Assembly: GCA_013298205.1 (NCBI GenBank)
Contig: JAAFJZ010000145.1
Coordinates: forward strand, 1 to 6,501
Length of the DNA: 6,501 nucleotides
Source of the DNA: Cytophagales bacterium
GTDB taxonomy: Bacteria > Bacteroidota > Bacteroidia > Cytophagales > UBA9547
Direction: 5' to 3'
The notes below the pieces were generated by a model. That model was given only the letters and a program-made list of their open reading frames with translations. It made no database searches and had not been told where the DNA came from. The translations under genes and the position numbers were made by a program. Positions 1 through 6,215 of this stretch are shown piece by piece. Position 1 is the stretch's first letter, and the number at the start of each line of letters is the position of its first letter.

Positions 1-2
1 CT

Positions 3-788
3 CCTCAAGCCATTTTAGCATTGGAAAAAGGCTATCACGTAATCATAGAAAAACCGATGGCTTTGCATACAATAGATGCAGAAAAAGTGATTCTTAAGGC
101 CTCGCAAGCCCAAAAGTTAGTTTTTTGTGTAATGCAAAACCGGTATTCTCCTCCATCAGTTTGGCTTAAAGAAGTGGTAAATAGCGGTATTTTAGGAAAA
201 ATATTTATCGTACAAATTAACTGCTTCTGGAACCGAGATGAGCGTTATTACCAAAAAGGCAGCTGGAAGGGAGTAAAAGAAAAAGATGGCGGTACTTTAT
301 TTACCCAATTTAGTCATTTTGTGGATATTATGTATTGGCTTTTTGGCGACATTTGCAACATCCAATCCAAATTCAATGATTTTACACACGAAAATCTTAC
401 AGAATTTGAAGATTCAGGTTTTGTGAGTTTTGATTTCAATGAAGGTGGGATGGGAAGTATCAATTATTCTACTGCCATTTGGGACAAAAACCTCGAAAGT
501 AGCCTTACGATTATTGCCGAAAAAGGCTCAATCAAATTAGGTGGTCAGTATATGGAAAAAGTAGAATATTGCCATATTAAAGACTATATAATGCCAGAAC
601 TAGCTCCCTCTAATCCTCCAAATGATTATGGTGTCTATAAAGGAAGCGCAGCCAATCACCATTTTGTTATAGAAAATGTAGTTAGCACTTTGCAAGGCAA
701 AAATACAGCTACAACCAATGCGCTGCAAGGAATGAAAGTGGTGGAAATAATTGAAAATATGTATAAGTTGAGAAAAGTTAAGAAATGA
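3..788 (+). CDS. Gfo/Idh/MocA family NAD(P)-dependent oxidoreductase, 5'-truncated by window edge
   Basis: This is the last 261 residues of a cytoplasmic sugar or sugar-nucleotide dehydrogenase. The frame is open to the window edge, so the true start and the GxGxxG nucleotide-binding turn lie upstream; the TTG at 21 is an internal Leu codon. The visible part opens with the end of the Rossmann domain, PQAILALEKGYHVIIEKPMA, whose EKP motif carries the conserved family lysine. Then comes the alpha/beta substrate domain with GGTLFTQFSHFVDIMYWLFG, which has the conserved His three residues before Asp (the family's G..H..D pattern). The C-terminal NHHFVIENVV...GKNTATTNALQGMKVVEIIENMY segment is the family's usual tail. 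The substrate cannot be read. Relatives of this shape occur in surface-glycan clusters (for example UDP-sugar dehydrogenases of the WlbA/WbpB type), but that is inference and the neighbours here do not test it. It ends in TGA inside a small inverted repeat, with no other gene of such a pathway downstream. Confidence 0.9.
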   Translation, partial: PQAILALEKGYHVIIEKPMALHTIDAEKVILKASQAQKLVFCVMQNRYSPPSVWLKEVVNSGILGKIFIVQINCFWNRDERYYQKGSWKGVKEKDGGTLFTQFSHFVDIMYWLFGDICNIQSKFNDFTHENLTEFEDSGFVSFDFNEGGMGSINYSTAIWDKNLESSLTIIAEKGSIKLGGQYMEKVEYCHIKDYIMPELAPSNPPNDYGVYKGSAANHHFVIENVVSTLQGKNTATTNALQGMKVVEIIENMYKLRKVKK

Positions 789-809
789 GTTGAAAAAATA
801 AATCAACTC
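787..809 (+). terminator. Hairpin over the oxidoreductase stop codon, possible weak terminator
   Basis: GAGTTGA (787-793) and TCAACTC (803-809) form a perfect 7-bp inverted repeat around a 9-nt A-rich loop, and the left arm overlaps the TGA stop. No T-run follows, so it is not a classical intrinsic terminator. It may instead stabilise or process the 3' end of the mRNA. Confidence 0.35.
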
Positions 810-830
810 TAACCAACATTTCCTAGTAAC

Positions 831-866
831 AAAAAAGCCCATTTGAGATTTGTATCAGGAATGGCT
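831..866 (-). terminator. Minus-strand intrinsic-terminator-like structure
   Basis: Read on the minus strand, AGCCATT pairs with AATGGGCT (one bulged G) around a 16-nt loop, and TTTTTT follows at once, which is the form of a rho-independent terminator. No minus-strand gene can be seen between here and 1342. It may be a relic of a lost gene, or a stop for antisense transcripts heading into the oxidoreductase gene. Confidence 0.4.
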
Positions 867-1234
867 AGGTTTCAAATTTGAATTTCCCAAACATTCTGAA
901 ATATGCATCTTATATTTTGTGTTTACTCAATTATTGTAAAAAAACACCTTACTAAAATCCTGAAAATTATCTATATTTGGATGAAAAAAGAAAGCTATGA
1001 ATTGTGAAACGTATTCAGAAAATAGTAGAGATATTTGAATTGAAATCAAATGATTTAAAATTTTCAAGTATATGATAATCAGTAAATTAAAAAAACATTA
1101 GTTAGAATCCTAAAAGACGACTCAACTAACATCTACAGGCAGACAATTTAACAGAAAAAGTAAACCATTTTGACAAGTGACCAACAAACAAACCATATAA
1201 TAAACTGACAACGAATAAGCTACCACTCCTTACT

Positions 1235-1251
1235 GAAAATTATGAATTTTC
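1235..1251. repeat. 17-bp AT-rich palindrome upstream of the restriction gene
   Basis: GAAAATT and AATTTTC form perfect 7-bp arms around ATG. The centre lies about 100 nt before the restriction-gene start. It could be a binding site for a dimeric regulator, but AT-rich DNA gives such palindromes by chance fairly often. Confidence 0.3.
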
Positions 1252-1316
1252 TTACACCTCACTTTTTTAATTCAATTTTAGCCAACGCACAGAATAACAT
1301 TAGGACTTTAAATAAT

Positions 1317-1324
1317 TATATTAG
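1317..1324 (+). promoter_or_regulatory. Candidate Bacteroidota -7 element for the restriction operon
   Basis: TATATTAG matches the Bacteroidota -7 consensus TAnnTTTG at all but one fixed position. It lies 18 nt before the restriction-gene ATG, which would give a leader of only about 10 nt. I find no clean -33 TTG at the usual distance, so support is weak. Confidence 0.3.
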
Positions 1325-1342
1325 CACCCTGAAATTTATAGA

Positions 1343-4252
1343 ATGGTATTAAGTTGGAATGAAATAAAAGAACGAGCCTTGATTTTTTCTAAAGAATGGG
1401 CGGACACTTCAAACGAAGAAGCTGATGCTAAACCGTTTTTGGTGGAGTTTTTTAATGTTTTTGGGATAAGCAGCAAACGTGTTTATAGCTTTGAACACAG
1501 GGTGAAAAAACTAGACGAAAAGGACGGCTACATTGATTTGCTTTGGAAAGGAACTATTTTAGTTGAAATGAAAAGTAGAGGAAAAAACCTTGACCGAGCC
1601 TTTCAACAAGCCAAAGACTATTTACACGGATTGAAGCAACACGAATTGCCGAAATACATTCTTATCTCTGACTTCGAAAACTTTAGATTGTACGACCTTG
1701 AAGAGAAATCCGAACATGGAATGGAGGCTGCAACATTCAAGCTTAACGACATTGTAAATAATGTACATCATTTCAGTTATCTTTTGGGGTATCAAAAAAA
1801 GGTGTACAAAGAACAAGACCCTGCCAACATAAAAGCAGCAGAGTTGATGGGCAAATTGCATGACCGATTGGAAGAAATTGGTTATACAGGACACCCTTTG
1901 GAGGTTTATTTGGTGCGTATTCTGTTTTTAATGTTTGCCGAAGACACTACTATTTTCAATAAACAACAATTTCAAGATTTCATAGTGCAGCGAACTGCCG
2001 AAGATGGTAGCGACCTTGCTGCCAAATTGCAAGAACTATTTCAAGTATTAAATACTCCAAAAGAAAATCGTTTTAAAAACCTAGATGAGCAATTGGCAGA
2101 CTTTCCGTATGTAAACGGAAAACTATTTGAAGAAATACTGCCTACGGCAAGTTTCGACTCCAAAATGAGACTAGCTTTGCTCGATTGCTGTTACCTAGAC
2201 TGGAGCCAAATATCGCCCGCCATATTTGGCTCGATGTTTCAAAGCGTTATGAATCCACAAGAACGTAGAAATTTAGGTGCTCATTACACCAGTGAAACCA
2301 ACATTTTAAAACTCATAAAACCCTTATTTTTAGATGATTTGTACCAAGAATTTGAAAGCATCAAAGACAACAAAAACAAGCTCTCTGAATTTCATAAAAA
2401 ACTAAGCACACTCAAATTCCTTGACCCAGCTTGTGGGTGTGGTAATTTCCTAATTATTACTTACCGAGAATTACGGTTATTGGAATTGGAGATTTTGCGA
2501 AGTTTATATAAATCTGGACAAGGATTTTTGGATGTGAGAGAGCTTATTTGGCTAGACGTGGACATGATGTATGGCATAGAATACGAAGAATTTCCTGCAC
2601 GAATTGCCGAAGTAGCCATGTGGTTGATTGATCACCAAATGAATATGCAAATAAGTAATGAGTTTGGACAATATTTTGCCCGATTGCCATTAAAGAAAGC
2701 TGCTAAAATAGTGTTTGGCGATGCTTTAGAAGTGAATTGGCAAAGTTTATTAAATCCTTTAAACACAAATAATATATATGCCGAACATGCAAATATCATT
2801 AAAATAGTTTCGGAGCCACAAATTCCATACGGTACTGTGAATGTATTTTCCAAAACATCAACACCAAAAACCATAGAAGAAATTGAGCAAGAAATACCAA
2901 ATGAAATAAAATACGATTTTATTCTTGGCAATCCTCCATTTATTGGCTCAAAAATAATGAGTCAGCCTCAACGTGATTCGGTTGTTAAAGAATTTGATTA
3001 TATACAAAATGCTGGAGTACTTGATTATGTAACAGCTTGGTATATAAAAGCTGCCAAATATATACAAGGTACAAAAACTAAAGTAGCATTTGTTTCTACA
3101 AACTCAATTGTGCAAGGCGAACAAACGAGCATTCTTTGGGGTCAAATGCTAAATAGATACAAAATCAAAATTCATTTTGCCCATAGAACTTTTAAATGGA
3201 GCAACGAAGCTAAAGGGAATGCCGCTGTATATTGTGTGATAATTGGCTTCGCCAGCCACGATACTAATAACAAGAGTATTTTTGAGTATGAAGATATTAA
3301 AGGCGAAGCTCACGAATTGAAAGTAAAAAATATTAATCCTTATTTAGTTGATGCGAAAGATGTTTTTATTGAAAAACGGTCAATTCCACTTTGTAATGTT
3401 CCTAAAATGAGTTTTGGTAATATTGCTTTAGATAGTGGATATTTAATTTTTACAGAAGCAGAAAAGAATATTTTTGTTTTAAAAGAACCTGAATCAAAAA
3501 AATGGTTTAAAGAACTATTAGGTGCTCAAGAATTTTTATACAATGAAAAGAGGTGGTGCTTATGGTTGTTGGATATAAAACCAAACGAGTTATCAAAATT
3601 GAAATATGTTTTGGAACGGAGCGAGAAAGTAAAATTAGCAAGACTAAATGCAAAAGATAAAGGTACACAACGGCTTGCAGATAGATCCTATCAATTTAGA
3701 GATTTGAATAATCCAGATGATTTTATTATTGTACCCATTACAACTGGCGAAGGTCGAAAATATATACCTATTGGTTTTGGTACTACAGCTGTAATACCAG
3801 CTGTTACAATACAAACTATTCCGAACGGTAATTTATATCATTTTTCCATTCTTCAGTCATTAATGCATATGGCTTGGGTTAAAACAGTTTGTGGTAGATT
3901 GGAAAGTCGATTTAGATATTCAAAAGATATTGTTTATAACAATTTTCCATGGCCAGAAAATCCTAGTGAAAAACAAATGAAAGCTATTGAGGTTCTAGGA
4001 CAAAAGATTTTGAATATTAGAATGCAATATTCTGAAAGTTCTTTAGCTGAAATGTATAAATCAAATGGTATGCCTCCATTATTAGTAAAAGCACATAACG
4101 AGCTAGACAAGGCGGTGGACTTGGTGTACAGACCACAGCCGTTTACCAGCGAAGCCAATAGAGTTGTATTTTTATTTGAATTGTATGAAAGATACACAGC
4201 TGATTTATTTAGTGAAGTGAAAGTTAAGAAAACGAGGAGAAATGTTGTTTAG
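1343..4252 (+). CDS. MmeI-like type IIL restriction-modification protein (nuclease, N6-adenine methyltransferase and specificity in one chain)
   Basis: This 969-residue protein should recognise an asymmetric DNA site, methylate an adenine on one strand using SAM, and cut unmodified DNA at a fixed distance downstream. The domain order is that of MmeI (919 aa). Residues 1-150 are the nuclease domain, with a PD-(D/E)xK centre D65-x9-E75-x-K77 (YIDLLW...VEMKS), the same spacing as in MmeI. About 155-300 is the helical connector. About 305-590 is the methyltransferase, with LGAHYTSETN at 311-320, SAM motif I DPACGCGNFL at 361-370 and catalytic NPPF at 530-533. About 600-870 is the target-recognition domain, including RKYIPIGFG at 805-813 and FPWP at 868-871. 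The rest is the C-terminal helical region. All key residues are present and the frame is unbroken, so it is probably active. The start is secure: an in-frame TAG lies at 1322-1324, and MVLSWNEIKERA is a typical family N-terminus. The target sequence cannot be read from the protein. The recognition part is clearly more AT-rich than the first half. The gene overlaps the DUF2971 gene by 11 nt. Confidence 0.95.
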   Translation: MVLSWNEIKERALIFSKEWADTSNEEADAKPFLVEFFNVFGISSKRVYSFEHRVKKLDEKDGYIDLLWKGTILVEMKSRGKNLDRAFQQAKDYLHGLKQHELPKYILISDFENFRLYDLEEKSEHGMEAATFKLNDIVNNVHHFSYLLGYQKKVYKEQDPANIKAAELMGKLHDRLEEIGYTGHPLEVYLVRILFLMFAEDTTIFNKQQFQDFIVQRTAEDGSDLAAKLQELFQVLNTPKENRFKNLDEQLADFPYVNGKLFEEILPTASFDSKMRLALLDCCYLDWSQISPAIFGSMFQSVMNPQERRNLGAHYTSETNILKLIKPLFLDDLYQEFESIKDNKNKLSEFHKKLSTLKFLDPACGCGNFLIITYRELRLLELEILRSLYKSGQGFLDVRELIWLDVDMMYGIEYEEFPARIAEVAMWLIDHQMNMQISNEFGQYFARLPLKKAAKIVFGDALEVNWQSLLNPLNTNNIYAEHANIIKIVSEPQIPYGTVNVFSKTSTPKTIEEIEQEIPNEIKYDFILGNPPFIGSKIMSQPQRDSVVKEFDYIQNAGVLDYVTAWYIKAAKYIQGTKTKVAFVSTNSIVQGEQTSILWGQMLNRYKIKIHFAHRTFKWSNEAKGNAAVYCVIIGFASHDTNNKSIFEYEDIKGEAHELKVKNINPYLVDAKDVFIEKRSIPLCNVPKMSFGNIALDSGYLIFTEAEKNIFVLKEPESKKWFKELLGAQEFLYNEKRWCLWLLDIKPNELSKLKYVLERSEKVKLARLNAKDKGTQRLADRSYQFRDLNNPDDFIIVPITTGEGRKYIPIGFGTTAVIPAVTIQTIPNGNLYHFSILQSLMHMAWVKTVCGRLESRFRYSKDIVYNNFPWPENPSEKQMKAIEVLGQKILNIRMQYSESSLAEMYKSNGMPPLLVKAHNELDKAVDLVYRPQPFTSEANRVVFLFELYERYTADLFSEVKVKKTRRNVV
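4234..4239 (+). promoter_or_regulatory. Purine-rich ribosome binding site inside the end of the restriction gene
   Basis: GAGGAG lies within the last codons of the restriction gene and ends 2 nt before the ATG at 4242 (5 nt before the TTG at 4245). The spacing to the ATG is short, so translation may start at TTG 4245 or depend on coupling to the upstream ribosome. In either case the product is the same to within one residue. Confidence 0.45.
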
Positions 4253-5234
4253 TAGCGAAAATGAAATTAAAATATATTCTGAAACGAAAGCTTCATTTTT
4301 AGATGATGTTATTAAACCATTGCTTCCACATGCAGAATATGGCATAAATCACGAATTATCAACGAGGACTTTATTGAAAGGGTCAGACTATGAATATGAT
4401 GGTGATTATAAGTTTGTACATTTTACTAGTTTGCAAAACCTTATTAATATTTTACGTTCAGGATTTTTAAGAATGTCTGAGTTCAGAAACCTGCAAGATA
4501 AGAATGAAGTTAATTTTGCTTATGAAATCTTCAAGGACTTTGATATTCAATTATTAGAAAAAATAGATAAATTAAAAGAAGAGCTATTTTGTTTGTCAAT
4601 GAGTAAATATTCAGATGAAATAATTAGAGACCAATATTTATGGAAAACTTATGGATGCAATAGTAAGGGTTGCTGTATAGTTTTTAGTATCATTAAAGAG
4701 GAATATTCTTCGTACTGTTTGGGAAATATTATATACGGTAACGAAAAATTAAAACCTTTGGAGGAATTAAAAAAACGTTTAGTAAATTTTGCAAAGAAAG
4801 GTTCTTTTGGAGGTGAATTAGATGCATTGATAAGTTTGGTTTGTTTTCATAAAGAAAAGAAATATATAGCCGAAAAAGAAGTTAGATTCTTATTTTATCT
4901 ACATAAACAACGTGGCAAAAAACACGATTGGCTTACAATTTATGAAGACATTAACTCAAATAATGAAGTTAGGTATTTCAATAAGTTATATTTTGAACAA
5001 AGACACCCTTATATTCATAACGACAAAGGAATTTGTAAAGAAAGTATAAATAAAATGGCTCCTATATTAAAAATTAATGAAATAATCATCGGTAATGGAA
5101 ACTCAGATCGTCAGGCTATTGAATTGTCAAAATTTATCAGGAGAATTTATCAAGAAAATTTCAATTCAACAATAGATGTCAGTAAGATAAATAATAATTT
5201 AGATAAATTGTTATTTAATTATAATTATTACTAA
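4242..5234 (+). CDS. DUF2971 family protein, possible accessory or effector of the restriction system
   Basis: This is a 330-residue, very AT-rich, probably soluble protein with no signal peptide or membrane segment that I can see. From about residue 57 it shows the DUF2971 pattern in order: KFVHFTSLQNLINILRSGFL (57-76), then the 'ND..E'-like LQDKNEV (84-90), LFCLSMS (115-121), the W...Y...KG.CI.F block YLWKTYG...KGCCIVF (132-148), E211-x-E213-x-R215 in AEKEVRFLFYL, and INEIIIGNGN (278-287) near the end. The first 50 or so residues are outside the core. The molecular function of DUF2971 is not established as far as I know. The H..S/T...L..IL..G opening and the late conserved Glu resemble ADP-ribosyltransferase-like proteins such as DarT, but that is only a structural guess. 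The 11-nt overlap with the restriction gene implies one transcript and coupled translation. It could regulate or assist the restriction enzyme, act as a back-up toxin, or be an unrelated defence gene. Confidence 0.85.
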   Translation: MLFSSENEIKIYSETKASFLDDVIKPLLPHAEYGINHELSTRTLLKGSDYEYDGDYKFVHFTSLQNLINILRSGFLRMSEFRNLQDKNEVNFAYEIFKDFDIQLLEKIDKLKEELFCLSMSKYSDEIIRDQYLWKTYGCNSKGCCIVFSIIKEEYSSYCLGNIIYGNEKLKPLEELKKRLVNFAKKGSFGGELDALISLVCFHKEKKYIAEKEVRFLFYLHKQRGKKHDWLTIYEDINSNNEVRYFNKLYFEQRHPYIHNDKGICKESINKMAPILKINEIIIGNGNSDRQAIELSKFIRRIYQENFNSTIDVSKINNNLDKLLFNYNYY

Positions 5235-5251
5235 AGATGGCTGAGCGGTTT
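5235..5251 (+). other. 17-nt tRNA-5'-half-like fragment
   Basis: AGATGGCTGAGCGGTTT, directly after the DUF2971 stop, reads like the acceptor/D-arm part of a bacterial tRNA-Ser or tRNA-Leu. Nothing after it folds into an anticodon or T arm, and the IS end follows 10 nt later. It is either a remnant or chance. Confidence 0.25.
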
Positions 5252-5260
5252 TTTGATGTA

Positions 5261-5284
5261 TAGGTATATACGCTTAGGTCGCAA
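5261..5284 (+). repeat. Left terminal inverted repeat of the IS
   Basis: This 24-bp end begins TAGGTATATACG and closes with TTAGGTCGCAA. It matches the reverse complement of 6178-6201 at 23 of 24 positions, the difference being C at 5273 against A in the right-end copy. Confidence 0.9.
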
Positions 5285-5300
5285 AGTTTTTATAACTTTG
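5282..5300 (+). promoter_or_regulatory. Hairpin overlapping a TAnnTTTG promoter element before the transposase
   Basis: CAAAGTT (5282-5288) and AACTTTG (5294-5300) form a perfect 7-bp hairpin with a 5-nt loop, just inside the left IS end and 4 nt before the transposase ATG. Its right arm contains TAACTTTG (5293-5300), an exact match to the Bacteroidota -7 consensus, but transcription from it would leave almost no leader. It may be the transposase promoter, or a structure that hides the start codon in read-through mRNA from the upstream operon. Confidence 0.4.
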
Positions 5301-5304
5301 TGTC

Positions 5305-6162
5305 ATGATAAATAATTTTCAATTTACAGGGGTAAATTCAATACACTTTCATAAGAGATTTAAAACAGATTCTGATTGTCTGGAATATTTATCTGAATTA
5401 AAGTGGGGGCAAGGATATTTCTGCAAAAAATGCAAAAATGAGATTTATTGTGTTGGTAAAAAACCTTTCAATAGACGATGTACAAAGTGTAGGTACGATG
5501 AAAGTCCCACAGCTGGTACTATGTTTGACAAAGTCAAGTTTTCATTGTTGATATCGTTTTTAAAATTAGTACCCAAAAGAAAGGAATGTCTTCAACGGAA
5601 TTAAGCCTGGAATTTGCGTTACAACAGCCCACGTGCTGGGCATTTAATTGGAAAATATAGCAAGCGATGAAAAGCAGTAAACAGTATGATTTGAAAGGCG
5701 AAGTGCAAGTAGACGAATTTTTTATTGGTGGTCCAGAAGAACAAAAACGTGGGCGTAGTAAAGAAACGATTAGTTGTGGTGGCATTAGAAAAAGTAGAAG
5801 GTGGTGTTGGCAAGGCTTATGCTCAAGTAATAGAAAAAGCGTTTGCGAAAGAGTTTGAGCCTTTCTTTAAAGATCATATTAGCGAGGATGCTTAAGTGAT
5901 TACGGATGAATGGACAGGTTATCTTCCACTAAAAAAAGAATATCTAAATTTACGCCAAGTTCCATCAGATAACGGGGTTAATTTACCTGATTTACATATC
6001 CATATCATGAATTTAAAAGGATGGCTTAGGGGAATACACCATCATTGCAGTAAAGAAAGGTTGCAAGGCTATTTGGATGAATATCATTATCGCTACAATA
6101 GACGTAGCAACATGGGGTCAATATTCAGTTTGCTTATTAAGAAAATGAGCCTAAAAGATTAA
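5305..6162 (+). pseudogene. IS1595-family transposase, broken by two frameshifts and two stop codons
   Basis: Following homology through the frames gives a DDE-type transposase of about 285 residues, close to full length for the short members of this family. Segment 1 (5305 to about 5570) has the start, a zinc ribbon C40-x2-C43...C59-x2-C62 and TAGTMFDK. At about 5570-5585 the frame shifts (net loss of one base, near AAAA/GAAA runs), and the homology goes on as KKGMSSTELS...CWAFNWKI. An in-frame TAG at 5658-5660 follows, then QAMKSSKQYDLKGEVQVDEF and FIGGPEE, with the first catalytic Asp in VDEF. Near 5760-5768 a second shift (net gain of one base) returns to the first frame as RLVVVALEKVEGGVGKAYAQ. 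A TAA at 5893-5895 follows, then VITDEWTGYLPLK (second catalytic Asp), WLRGIHH and YLDEYHYRYNRR up to the natural stop. Two independent stops make sequencing error an unlikely full explanation. The product is surely inactive. Confidence 0.9.
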
Positions 6163-6177
6163 AATCATAGATTATAA

Positions 6178-6201
6178 TTGCGACCTAATCGTATATACCT
6201 A
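6178..6201 (-). repeat. Right terminal inverted repeat of the IS
   Basis: This is the 24-bp partner of 5261-5284, with one mismatch. On the + strand it starts TTGCGACCTAA and ends GTATATACCTA. The sequence just outside starts TTAAAACATCAT. Confidence 0.9.
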
Positions 6202-6215
6202 TTAAAACATCATAA

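Larger units (their letters stand above)
867..1342. other. Intergenic region without a recognisable gene
   Basis: Together with the hairpins just before it, this makes a gap of about 550 bp between the oxidoreductase and the restriction gene. It is very AT-rich and has frequent stops. The longest thing I noticed on the + strand is a GTG-started stretch of 24 codons at about 1004-1078 (beginning VKRIQKIVEIFELK), which resembles nothing I know and has no clear ribosome binding site. There are short palindromes at 1043-1056 (AAATCA, 2 nt, TGATTT) and 1235-1251. I see no tRNA, rRNA, CRISPR repeat or attC site. It may be a recombination scar at the left edge of the defence genes. Confidence 0.6.
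5261..6201 (+). mobile_element. Degenerate IS1595-family insertion sequence
   Basis: This element of about 940 bp carries one transposase pseudogene and is bounded by 24-bp inverted repeats that differ at one position. If the ends are drawn at the GG/CC, as is usual for this family, it spans 5263-6199. Family assignment rests on the transposase: an N-terminal zinc ribbon, TAGTMF, VDEFFIGG, ITDEWTGY and the YLDEYHYRYNRR tail. IS1595-family elements normally leave an 8-bp target duplication. Here the flanking octamers (GATGTATA on the left, TATTAAAA on the right) do not match, so the duplication has decayed or the flanks were rearranged. It sits 26 nt after the DUF2971 stop and 14 nt before the Crp/Fnr start codon. 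It cannot make its own transposase, but the ends look fit for use in trans. Confidence 0.88.

Noticed and set aside
600..842. Minus-strand open frame of 80 codons
   Set aside because: It lies almost wholly opposite the oxidoreductase gene, has no recognisable domain, and its 5' end covers the terminator-like region. It is a shadow frame.
1097..1130. Possible integron attC site (GTTAG... and ACTCAAC core-like words)
   Set aside because: The core words are in the wrong order on the + strand, and the second core fails the consensus on the minus strand. There is no cassette structure around it.
1170..1201. TTGACA and TATAAT, resembling a sigma-70 promoter
   Set aside because: The spacing is 20 nt, outside the usual 16-18, and the inferred Bacteroidota host uses a different consensus (-33 TTG, -7 TAnnTTTG). 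It is also more than 140 nt from the gene start.
1622..4197. Three minus-strand open frames (87-99 codons) within the restriction gene
   Set aside because: They are antisense to a well-supported conserved protein, have no family resemblance and are Cys/Phe-rich as expected of shadow frames.
5238..5255. Plus-strand intrinsic terminator after the DUF2971 gene (GC-rich patch, then T-run)
   Set aside because: The bases before the T-run do not form a stem with a workable loop; GCT/AGC overlap with a single base between them.
5667..5858. Separate small gene of 63 codons
   Set aside because: Its sequence (GEVQVDEFFIGG) is the middle of the broken IS1595 transposase, and its end is an artefact of the second frameshift.
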